The notes below the pieces were generated by a model. That model did no database searches, had not been told where the DNA came from, and worked only from the letters and a program-made list of their open reading frames with translations. The position numbers were made by a program, and so were the translations under genes. Of a DNA stretch of 6,733 bases, positions 1 to 5,791 are shown in pieces. Location of the stretch: assembly GCA_903862805.1 (NCBI GenBank), contig CAIOZP010000575.1, positions 1-6,733 of the forward strand. The letters are read 5' to 3'. The DNA comes from an uncultured Fibrobacterota bacterium (GTDB lineage Bacteria; Fibrobacterota; Chitinivibrionia; Chitinivibrionales; CAIOZP01). Each line of letters begins with the position of its first letter. Position 1 is the stretch's first letter.

Positions 1-117
1 AAAAACCTTGGTGGAATCGTGAAAAGAAAAGTTTTTCGCCTCACCAGACTCAATACATCGCTCCGCTCACCCACCGAACAGGAATCTCCAGTGGAACACT
101 GTTGTTGATTTCAAGAA

Positions 118-152
118 GCCCCCCAGTGGGGGCGGCGCGACAGCGCGGGGGG
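118..152. repeat. GC-rich cluster of alternative hairpins
   Basis: Six C at 119-124 are followed by AGT and five G at 128-132, giving a C5/G5 hairpin with a 3-nt loop. Next to it GCGC (135-138), loop GACA, GCGC (143-146) makes a second hairpin, followed directly by six G at 147-152. The same C6 can instead pair with G6 at 147-152, extending the GCGC stem and bulging out 125-134, so the two folds exclude each other. This layout resembles REP-like intergenic palindromes. Whether it is dispersed in the genome cannot be judged from one copy. In the minus-strand direction the C5/G5 hairpin is followed by CTTCTTG, which is slightly terminator-like. Confidence 0.55.
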
Positions 153-180
153 TTGGGGTCACATCTTCCTTGGCGGGTCT

Positions 181-199
181 AAGGGGTGGCTAACCCCTT
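181..199. repeat. 7-bp perfect hairpin
   Basis: AAGGGGT (181-187) and ACCCCTT (193-199) are perfect inverted repeats around the 5-nt loop GGCTA. On the plus strand the hairpin runs into a pyrimidine-only tract, which could serve as a weak transcription terminator for a gene left of the window. On the minus strand no U tract follows. Its position between the GC-rich hairpin cluster and the microsatellite suggests it belongs to the same intergenic element. Confidence 0.45.
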
Positions 200-250
200 C
201 CTTCTTCTCTCCCTCTCTCTCTCTCTTCTTCTTCTTCTTATTCTTATTGT
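194..250. repeat. Polypyrimidine microsatellite (CT)n-(CTT)n
   Basis: Positions 194-239 are 46 consecutive pyrimidines on the plus strand, including seven CT units at 213-226 and five CTT units at 225-239, followed by an ATTCTTATT degenerate extension. Such purine/pyrimidine strand bias with rough mirror symmetry is the class of sequence that can form triplex (H-DNA) and is prone to length change by slippage. In the receptor's mRNA it would lie in the 3' region as a GAA/GA-rich polypurine run. No coding function is visible. Confidence 0.75.
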
Positions 251-275
251 CTCGAACACGATTCACAGGATTACC

Positions 276-305
276 AAAAAGCGTTCGTGACAAGTTTGAA
301 CCCGC
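276..305 (-). terminator. Weak candidate terminator of the receptor gene
   Basis: On the minus strand, 13 nt after the receptor stop codon, GCGGGTTC (305-298) can pair with GAACGC (286-281) if the two extra G are bulged, and the stem is followed at once by TTTTT (280-276). The stem is short and imperfect, so this is only a candidate. Confidence 0.3.
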
Positions 306-317
306 CAATTCCTATCA

Positions 318-2534
318 TCAGAACTTCACGCTCAGCGACCCGAAAAATTCTCTTCCAGGGCCGGGCTGATAGCTGTTGTTCGGCTTGCCGTTGTCGAGAT
401 CCGGTTCGGTGAAGGCGATCCATAGTTTGTCGGCGATGTTTTTCACGCTGAAGCTCAGCTCTCCCGAAAGCGGGCCGATCTTCCAGTCGTAACCAAGCCG
501 CGCATTGAACAACGCAAATCCGTTTTCGTGAATCCAGGCATTCTTCGGGTCGGTGTAAAGAAACCAGAGACTCTGATAATGCGCACTTCCCTGAATAGTG
601 AAGTAGCGAAGGAAGCGGCCGTCGATCTCGGCTTCGAGCTGATGACGCGGGCAATTAGGCAGCCACTGATTTTTCCTCGGAAGAGAAAGCTTTTCGAGGC
701 TGTCGGTTGCAGCGGCGGTGGAGGTGTAAACGAAATTTGAATAGGTGTACGAGAGCTGAACGCTCAGCGGTTTGACCGGACTTGCGGCCACGAAGAATTC
801 CGCGCCGATGCGACGGCTGTTTCCGGCATTGCCGTAGAATGTTTCCTGCGACCGATCCTGTGTTGAATCGTCAACGCTGTGCGTGAGGCGATAGCGCATG
901 AAATCATTTTGCGTGTTCATCAGATATCCGGTAAATTCGTAGCTTAGGCGCTCGCCGTAGCTTCCTCTTGCACCGAGTTCACCGCCCATTGATTCGCTCG
1001 GCTTGAGATTTTTGTTGAAGCCGCCGTAGCGTGCCGGATTGCTTTCGAGTTCTTCGGTTGCGGGTGGAAGAAATCCCATGCCCCAGTTTGCGTAGAGATT
1101 GAAAAGCTGTGCTAAGCTCAATGATGCGCCGACACGTCCTGTGACCTTGTCGAAATCGGCCTCACCTGAAAGTGCGCCGGGAATCGTGACCGAGTCGGAT
1201 GGACGCATCAGGTCGGTGAGCTTGTTGCGGATGTTGTCGTATCGAAGATTTCCAACAAGCGAGACTCTGCCGATGTCGAGCTGTTCCTGAAGGAAAGCGC
1301 CGATCCCCGATTGCTTCACAGTCTGCGCTGCCTGAACCGGTTGGTCGTTGGGGATGATTACATCTTCGGAAAAGTTTCCTTTGCTTTCGGTTCGGGTTGT
1401 GTCGTGCAGATGCGGCAATTGCGATTCGTCGATGTTCTGAAATTCGACATCGGCACCAACAGAAATGTGATTGACAACACGGGAACCTTTGGCATCCCAG
1501 TTGTACTGCGCCGATCCGCCAGGAGTCATGATCGAGCGATAGTCAACGTAGTGATTGTTTGATTCCTTGTAACGTGTGCTGCGCATAAATCCGCTGATGT
1601 TGATGCTCTGATTTTCTGCGATGGACACTTTCGCAAGGCCGCCGCCGGTCAGTTTGGTTGTCTTCATGTATTCGTTGAACGGAATGGCGTCGGAGTTCGG
1701 CGATGTGGGATCGCTGTGTGCAAGCGAATCGTTGATGCCTTCGGAATTCTGGTTGAAGTAATTCGAGTAGCTGAGGATTGGCGTGAGAGTAATTATCGAC
1801 GAAGGTTTCCAGACATCTTTGAATGACGCAACGTCTCCGTAATATCCCTGATGAACTCTGGAACCGTAGCCCTGCGTGTGGGAATATGAAAGCCGGTAAT
1901 CCGATTTGTCGGCACTTCCGTTTACCTGTCCGAGTGTTTTCCAGAAGCCGTTTGATCCGACAGATTGACGGAAGAGAACATCGAAGGGTCGCGATCCGCC
2001 AGCCTGCGTGGAGACATTGAGTACGCCAGCATTCGATGCGCATCCGTAAAGCGCCGCCGCTGGTCCGCGCAGGACTTCGATGCGATTGACTGTTTCCCAG
2101 TCAACATCGTAAAGGTCGGAAACAAAGCCGGTCGGATCGTTAAGAGGAATGCCGTCAAGCATTACCTTTATTCCGCGAAGACCATGTTCGGAAAGAATTC
2201 CCTGTCCGCGAATCGACATGTGGAGCCGCTCGCCGTCGGCCTGATTCTCAACACGTACACCGGGAACCATGCCGATCGCTTCGTCAGCTGCAATTCCACG
2301 CGCCATTGTTTTCAGATTGTCCGCCCCGACAACGGTAAGTGCGCCGGTGCATCTCTGAAGCGGAGTGCTCGTCCGCGTCGCCGTGACAGTTATTGTATCC
2401 AGTTCGAATATCGCTGCTGTGTCGGAACCGCCTGCGGGTTTTTCTTCGGCAGACACGGCCAATGCCATTGCCAACGAAATCAGGCACGCCACAAAATTCC
2501 CCGATCTCACAATTCCTTCCCATGTGAAATTCAT
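318..2534 (-). CDS. TonB-dependent outer-membrane receptor
   Basis: A complete 738-residue receptor that would bind a scarce ligand at the cell surface and import it to the periplasm with energy from TonB-ExbBD. Residues 1-29 form a signal peptide with probable cleavage at VSA|EE. A TonB-box-like segment DTITVTATRT lies at about 46-55. The plug domain spans about 57-176, with the family motifs VPGVRV (90-95), SIRGQG (107-112), LRGIKVMLDGIPLND (119-133) and IEVLRGPAAALYG (152-164). The remainder is beta-barrel, rich in alternating aromatic strands, and ends in ...SLSVKF with the terminal Phe typical of BAM substrates. Length is normal for the family. The ATG at 2534 is preceded by AGGGA at 5-nt spacing. 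The plug has two cysteines (C62, C165), which is unusual. The plug resembles FecA-like receptors in general, but the substrate (siderophore, haem, cobalamin, other) cannot be told. No riboswitch was recognised upstream. The gene is divergent from the FMN-binding gene. Confidence 0.95.
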   Translation of the reverse strand: MNFTWEGIVRSGNFVACLISLAMALAVSAEEKPAGGSDTAAIFELDTITVTATRTSTPLQRCTGALTVVGADNLKTMARGIAADEAIGMVPGVRVENQADGERLHMSIRGQGILSEHGLRGIKVMLDGIPLNDPTGFVSDLYDVDWETVNRIEVLRGPAAALYGCASNAGVLNVSTQAGGSRPFDVLFRQSVGSNGFWKTLGQVNGSADKSDYRLSYSHTQGYGSRVHQGYYGDVASFKDVWKPSSIITLTPILSYSNYFNQNSEGINDSLAHSDPTSPNSDAIPFNEYMKTTKLTGGGLAKVSIAENQSINISGFMRSTRYKESNNHYVDYRSIMTPGGSAQYNWDAKGSRVVNHISVGADVEFQNIDESQLPHLHDTTRTESKGNFSEDVIIPNDQPVQAAQTVKQSGIGAFLQEQLDIGRVSLVGNLRYDNIRNKLTDLMRPSDSVTIPGALSGEADFDKVTGRVGASLSLAQLFNLYANWGMGFLPPATEELESNPARYGGFNKNLKPSESMGGELGARGSYGERLSYEFTGYLMNTQNDFMRYRLTHSVDDSTQDRSQETFYGNAGNSRRIGAEFFVAASPVKPLSVQLSYTYSNFVYTSTAAATDSLEKLSLPRKNQWLPNCPRHQLEAEIDGRFLRYFTIQGSAHYQSLWFLYTDPKNAWIHENGFALFNARLGYDWKIGPLSGELSFSVKNIADKLWIAFTEPDLDNGKPNNSYQPGPGREFFGSLSVKF

Positions 2535-2766
2535 GTCAGTCCCTTTCAGTCGTAATGGAAATTTGATAAACAGATTTAATCTTCACTCGCCTCAATAACT
2601 TTGCTGGTAACTTACTGCGATCATCGGATTTTTTCATGATTTATCTGGAAACGTGTATTTTTGTGGTATCTTCAGTTAACAGGCATTGGCTTTTGTGTAT
2701 TTCATTTCTGACAAGCGAGAGAATGATTTACTACTTTAGGATTAGTAATGACGGAGGAGAATGATC
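2535..2766. promoter_or_regulatory. Divergent intergenic region: receptor and FMN-binding gene
   Basis: This AT-rich spacer separates two genes transcribed outward and must hold both promoters. On the plus strand CTGACA (2708-2713) is a five-of-six match to a -35 box, but the best -10 candidate at about 18-nt spacing (TACTTT, 2732-2737) is poor. Two imperfect palindromes could be operators: GATAAACAGATTTAATC (2565-2581) and ATCAT/ATGAT (2620-2624 and 2636-2640). I could not recognise a convincing Fur box, cobalamin riboswitch or TPP riboswitch core. The sites are suggestions; that the region is a promoter region follows from gene orientation. Confidence 0.45.
2753..2759 (+). promoter_or_regulatory. 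Shine-Dalgarno deciding the FMN-binding gene start
   Basis: GGAGGAG at 2753-2759 is a strong ribosome binding site. It lies only 1 nt before the ATG at 2761 but 7 nt before the ATG at 2767, so the second ATG (protein beginning MPKTISLK) is the better start. Confidence 0.7.
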
Positions 2767-3345
2767 ATGCCGAAAACAATATCCTTGAAGTTAGTTTTAC
2801 AAAGCTCGGCCCTTGTCACCGGAATTGTTTTGCTCATCATTGCTGCATACATATTTGTTAAGCCGATCATTGCAAGGTACGAGCAAATCCGCAAAGAAGA
2901 CGCAGCAATTATAGAAACAATTCTGAAGCCCGCATTCACTGGCGCCGATTCGTTTCGCAAAATCGGTTCGACGGTCTTTCGTCACCGCAATGCCTCGATG
3001 TTCAGAGTCAGCACTGGATCAAAGATCGACGGCTATGCAATCGAAGGTTACGGCAAAGGATATTCCGGCAGGATCCGTGCGCTTGTGATTACCGATTGCG
3101 ATTTCAGAATCATCTCGGTGAAGGTGATGCATCAAAGTGAAAGTTGTGGACTCGGAGATAAGATCGCTGCGCCAGATTTTCTTTTGCAGTTCGTCGGCAA
3201 AACCGCCGATTCTCTTCGTGTCAAGGTCGGCAGTGACACCGGTAGCGGAGTATCAGCCATTACCGGTGCCACCATATCGACCTGCGGGCTTGTTGATGCA
3301 GTAAAGCCGGCGCTTGTTTACCTGAAAAATCACGCCGGCAGATAA
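2767..3345 (+). CDS. Membrane-anchored FMN-binding protein, RnfG/NqrC type
   Basis: A 192-residue flavoprotein with one N-terminal membrane helix (about 9-31) and a periplasm-facing FMN-binding domain. The domain shows the two hallmarks of the RnfG/NqrC family: an H-x-x-E-x-x-GLGDKI segment (HQSESCGLGDKI, 122-133) and the flavinylation core TGAT (166-169) within SAITGATIST, whose Thr is expected to carry FMN through a phosphoester bond added by ApbE. Length matches RnfG. The usual ETPGLG is ESCGLG here, and a Cys (173) sits four residues after the flavinylated Thr. No other Rnf or Nqr subunit is nearby, so it is an orphan that may accept electrons from a membrane partner encoded elsewhere. 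The alternative ATG at 2761 would add two residues. Divergent transcription from a TonB-dependent receptor makes a role in reducing an imported metal complex possible, but that is inference. The stop codon lies 4 bp from that of the converging peptidase gene. Confidence 0.88.
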   Translation: MPKTISLKLVLQSSALVTGIVLLIIAAYIFVKPIIARYEQIRKEDAAIIETILKPAFTGADSFRKIGSTVFRHRNASMFRVSTGSKIDGYAIEGYGKGYSGRIRALVITDCDFRIISVKVMHQSESCGLGDKIAAPDFLLQFVGKTADSLRVKVGSDTGSGVSAITGATISTCGLVDAVKPALVYLKNHAGR

Positions 3346-3349
3346 GACG

Positions 3350-4951
3350 CTACTGCAATATCACCTTGTTGACAAATGCGACACCGCATCCACTTAGCCT
3401 TGCGATATAGACACCAGCCGCATTCGGAGCCGGAACAATTCCGGTGCCGACGTTCAGTGTAAAGTTGCGTTCCGAAATCAGTTTGCCGTCCGGCCTGTAG
3501 ATCGAAAGTTTCCATAAGCCAGAAGTCGGCACGGTCAGATGCATCATTCTGTTTTCACAGCTAACGCCGGATCTGAGCAACGATGCCTGCTGCCGCTGTC
3601 GGATCGGAACTACTCGTAACAATGGGCCGGTTCCGAAAATGACCAAACGGGTCACGGTAAGATTAGTCGATCCGGCGACTGTTGGCGAAATGGAAACGCT
3701 GCTCACCGCCGACAGATCGAGCGCTACTTTGGAAGTGACCCAATCCGGCTGATGAAAATTCGTCGTGTCAATTCTAACGCAGATCGTGGTGCCCGACGAT
3801 GCCGGAAGATTCAGGCCGAATGATTCCCCGTTGTCGGAAAGTCCGGTCTGGTCAAGCGAAAGCAGAGCCGCCTTGTCGGACGAATACGAGATAAGAATCC
3901 ATTTGCCATTTGCCATCACCGTGTCGAAACTGGCCGTCATATCGGCGTATGAACTGTCTGTTGAACCGAGCGTGAACGCGCCGGAAACGTTGACCGTTCC
4001 GTTGGTAAGAAGCGCACTCGATCCATAGGAATCGGCATCGCTCGACCACGCGGTGAAGATCGTCGCGAAATCTTCGCTCGGATTGGTTGTATCAACGACC
4101 ACAGGAGCAGTGATTGTAAACACCGCCGAGGTGTCGGTGAATCGCGTGCTGTCAAGTGAGGCAATCGCAACACGGTAAGATCCGGCCGCCTGACTCAAGG
4201 GAATTTTCCACGCGGCACGCTTTGCCGAAGCAGCGATGCTCGAAACAATAACCGTACTGCCGGAAGACGGAAGCAGCGTCAGTTTCACATTGCCGGATAG
4301 CGATGTCTGCCACTGCATCACCAATGAATCGCCAAGAGCAAACGATGCTCCACCCGCAGGTGCCGTCAGTACAAGGCTGTCGGTTGATTCGACACCTGGA
4401 TCGGGCATGGTGCTCCACATCGAATGAGTCCATGTGTGCATGTCAGAGGAATTGTTGTAGCTTTCGCCGTAGGTCGCCCACGATGTGTCGGCAACGATCA
4501 CGCCACCCGCAGTCCAAGGATCGTTAATCGTGATCTGGCTGCCGGTGATACCGATCCCCAGAACAAAATGGCCGCCACCACCGTTCCATCCCCACCGAAT
4601 AATAACCGGATTGCCGCTGTTGTAGTGGGTGTTCTGTTCATCGGGAGAAAGCGCGCTTGCCACATAGGCATTCGAGACGCCCCAGTTGTTCAGAATTTCA
4701 TCAATACCGTGATCCGGCGCGGGTGCTCCCCACGAATAATTTGAGACGTTCTGACCACCAACTGCGTAGTCGGCGACCTGTTGCTGGGTCAGCGAGGTGT
4801 TGCCGAAATAGTGGATCACCATGAGCGAAGTTGCGTCCCAGCACCAGTTGCTCTGTTCCTGTTGTATGCGCGGAATATTCAGAACACGGGCCTCGGCGCT
4901 GACGATCGAAAGCGCAATAAGTCCAAGGATTATCTTGCTGATGAAATTCAT
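3350..4951 (-). CDS. Secreted papain-like cysteine peptidase (C39/C70-like), multidomain
   Basis: A 533-residue exported protein. The signal peptide covers about 1-19/21. The peptidase domain spans about 22-180: QQEQSNWCWDAT puts oxyanion Gln31 six residues before catalytic Cys37, as in papain; GGGHFVLGIG supplies His128 and ITINDPW Asp144. The Cys-His-Asp spacing fits the AvrRpt2-like C70 group and related C39-like enzymes. About 191-281 is an Ig-like module resembling Ser-Thr-rich (Kre9/KNH-type) domains: hydrophobic TAPAGG start, GDSLVMQW, GSYRVAI, FTI. About 291-443 is a beta-rich, Ser/Thr-rich segment compatible with a jelly-roll carbohydrate-binding module; this is a guess. The last 65 residues (LWKLSIYRPDGKLIS... 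GVYIARLSG... VILQ) look like a T9SS-type C-terminal sorting domain. The enzyme would therefore be delivered outside or to the cell surface. There is no propeptide between signal and catalytic Cys. GGAGGT lies 5 nt before the ATG. Its start overlaps the upstream gene by 4 bp. The physiological substrate is unknown. Confidence 0.88.
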   Translation of the reverse strand: MNFISKIILGLIALSIVSAEARVLNIPRIQQEQSNWCWDATSLMVIHYFGNTSLTQQQVADYAVGGQNVSNYSWGAPAPDHGIDEILNNWGVSNAYVASALSPDEQNTHYNSGNPVIIRWGWNGGGGHFVLGIGITGSQITINDPWTAGGVIVADTSWATYGESYNNSSDMHTWTHSMWSTMPDPGVESTDSLVLTAPAGGASFALGDSLVMQWQTSLSGNVKLTLLPSSGSTVIVSSIAASAKRAAWKIPLSQAAGSYRVAIASLDSTRFTDTSAVFTITAPVVVDTTNPSEDFATIFTAWSSDADSYGSSALLTNGTVNVSGAFTLGSTDSSYADMTASFDTVMANGKWILISYSSDKAALLSLDQTGLSDNGESFGLNLPASSGTTICVRIDTTNFHQPDWVTSKVALDLSAVSSVSISPTVAGSTNLTVTRLVIFGTGPLLRVVPIRQRQQASLLRSGVSCENRMMHLTVPTSGLWKLSIYRPDGKLISERNFTLNVGTGIVPAPNAAGVYIARLSGCGVAFVNKVILQ

Positions 4952-5601
4952 TTCACACCTCCGGCGGCTTTGTCGCTGCGGACGGTTGCGAGCGCGTCGG
5001 AAACTGTGCCAAGAACCGAATAGTCTTGCGGCGGCGGTGCGGCGTGTGGTGCAATGATCGAACTTCGTTCAGCCGGTGTTCGCATGGCGGTAATGTTTTC
5101 TTTTCCAAGATCGGTTATCGTAAAGAAGTAACGACCGGTTGATGGAACCGTGATCAATGCGATTGCATGTCCGGGCCAGGCTTGCACAATGCGGCCGTAT
5201 TCAGCGGCCAAATATGCAAAACCCGATGCCGAGCGCATCAGTCCGCCGCGTTTTCCCATTTCCGAAACTGCGATGAAAAACCGAGCGGTTCCATCTACAG
5301 ACACCGGCACATACCAGCGATTCGCAGAAACGGATATAGACGATACCTGCGTCGTTGCAGCGATCGTATCGGCGCCGTCATTTACGGCAAGAAGCGGAAC
5401 CGGCGTTCCAAGTTCTGCACGGGAAACCGAAGCGCGGTCGCTCAAATTAAAGTCGGATGGTTGAGGAATCTGTGCGACACAGCCCTGCAAGTAAGTGATG
5501 ACATCATGTGAGGCAACTTTCGAAATATCCTCGTTGGTCGCCGACATGGCGGAGATGGCACTTAAGGCCATCATCCATAGAAACAGCACGCCCTTCTTCA
5601 T
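4948..5601 (-). CDS. Exported protein of unknown function, coupled to the peptidase
   Basis: A 217-residue protein with a clear signal peptide (MKKGVLFLWMMALSAISAMSA, cleavage near residue 21). The mature part has one Cys (C41), an ELGTPVPLLAV segment (63-73), a central RWYVPVSVDGTARFFIAVSEM stretch (95-115), FAYLAAEYGRIVQAWPG (128-144), and a beta-like ALITVPSTGRYFFTI. The tail is Ala/Pro-rich and probably disordered. From memory, the order 'ELG-P ... W-(Y/F)-PV-V-G ... A-L-A-E ... W' recalls exported proteins found beside secreted peptidases in other bacteria, but I cannot name a family. Because it is coupled to a peptidase lacking a propeptide, a role as inhibitor, chaperone or in-trans propeptide is the leading inference. 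A GTG at 5613 would add four residues but overlaps the ribosome binding site (GGAGAG, 5611-5606), so the ATG at 5601 is preferred. A separate function, such as a structural surface protein, is possible. Confidence 0.8.
   Translation of the reverse strand: MKKGVLFLWMMALSAISAMSATNEDISKVASHDVITYLQGCVAQIPQPSDFNLSDRASVSRAELGTPVPLLAVNDGADTIAATTQVSSISVSANRWYVPVSVDGTARFFIAVSEMGKRGGLMRSASGFAYLAAEYGRIVQAWPGHAIALITVPSTGRYFFTITDLGKENITAMRTPAERSSIIAPHAAPPPQDYSVLGTVSDALATVRSDKAAGGVK
4957..4962 (-). promoter_or_regulatory. Shine-Dalgarno of the peptidase inside the upstream gene
   Basis: On the minus strand GGAGGT is followed by 5 nt and the peptidase ATG. It is part of the codons for the final Gly-Gly-Val of the upstream protein, and the ATG overlaps that gene's TGA as ATGA. 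This is a classic arrangement for translational coupling. Confidence 0.8.
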
Positions 5602-5605
5602 TCTG

Positions 5606-5611
5606 CTCTCC
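5606..5611 (-). promoter_or_regulatory. Shine-Dalgarno deciding the companion gene start
   Basis: On the minus strand GGAGAG is followed by 4 nt and ATG at 5601. The alternative GTG start at 5613 overlaps this site and has no comparable site of its own upstream, so the ATG is the likely start. Confidence 0.65.
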
Positions 5612-5700
5612 ACGTAAGGTTTGTAGTTTGCTATTTACACCTGTGTTTGTTTTCCTTACAGAATGAACTTTACAGGAGACAGCTTACGCACCAATATAGA

Positions 5701-5735
5701 GACAAAAGTCGGATTTGCATGACAAACCCGACTTT
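5701..5735 (-). terminator. Intrinsic terminator of the upstream surface-protein gene
   Basis: Read on the minus strand, AAAGTCGGGTTTG (5735-5723) pairs with CAAATCCGACTTT (5717-5705) over 13 positions with one G-U wobble and a 5-nt TCATG loop. A UUUU run overlapping the stem base continues into GUCUCU. It lies about 57 bp after the stop at 5792 and before the companion gene, so it should separate the two transcription units. The read-through direction (plus) is less well formed because the wobble becomes an A-C mismatch. The U tract is short, so termination may be partial. Confidence 0.6.
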
Positions 5736-5760
5736 CACCTCTTTATATGTCAATTATAGT

Positions 5761-5778
5761 GCTTACTTGCAGGTAAGC
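5761..5778. repeat. Short perfect inverted repeat after the stop codon
   Basis: GCTTAC (5761-5766) and GTAAGC (5773-5778) flank a 6-nt loop, 13 bp beyond the stop codon at 5792-5794. No U tract follows in either direction. It may stabilise the 3' end of the mRNA in tandem with the terminator hairpin, or be chance. Confidence 0.3.
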
Positions 5779-5791
5779 GCGGCAGTTCAAA

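Larger units (their letters stand above)
1..317. other. Non-coding region downstream of the receptor gene
   Basis: I see no supportable gene here. Two plus-strand frames are open from the window edge, one for 35 codons to a TGA at 106-108 and one to a TAA near 180. Either could be the tail of a gene lying outside the window, but neither shows a recognisable protein pattern and both run into hairpin-forming DNA. The region holds a GC-rich hairpin cluster (119-152), a 7-bp hairpin (181-199), a polypyrimidine tract (194-250) and a weak terminator-like element for the receptor transcript (276-305). A 9-bp inverted repeat, TTGGCGGGT at 170-178 and ACCCGCCAA at 300-308, encloses the second hairpin and the microsatellite. 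The whole stretch has the look of an intergenic repeat element. Confidence 0.6.

Noticed and set aside
194..250. CRISPR-like repeat array
   Set aside because: The repeats are contiguous 2-3 nt microsatellite units with no spacers.
271..654. 127-residue minus-strand open frame overlapping the receptor 3' end
   Set aside because: Arg-rich, no domain pattern, and out of frame with a clear TonB-dependent receptor over most of its length.
1965..2555. 196-residue plus-strand open frame antisense to the receptor plug
   Set aside because: Composition is that of a reversed coding strand (many Arg, Cys, His), with no motif; the minus-strand receptor explains the openness.
2535..2760. Cobalamin riboswitch upstream of the TonB-dependent receptor
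   Set aside because: The leader shows no GCCACTG-like or other conserved B12-box core in the minus-strand orientation.
3306..3339. 7-bp inverted repeat as a bidirectional terminator between convergent genes
   Set aside because: 20-nt loop, no U tract on either strand, and located wholly inside the FMN-binding coding sequence.
4424..4744. 106-residue plus-strand open frame antisense to the peptidase
   Set aside because: No recognisable motif, and the opposite strand encodes the catalytic His and Asp of a convincing peptidase.
5614..5659. GTAAGG/CCTTAC inverted repeat as a regulatory leader hairpin of the companion gene
   Set aside because: Only 6 bp with a 34-nt loop just upstream of the ribosome binding site; too weak to claim as structure.
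5748..5758. Perfect TATAAT (5758-5753) and TTGACA (5753-5748) on the minus strand
   Set aside because: They abut in the wrong order and neither has a matching partner box at 16-18 bp, so they do not form a promoter. A TATATT at 5698-5693 is a slightly better -10 for the companion gene but also lacks a good -35 box.
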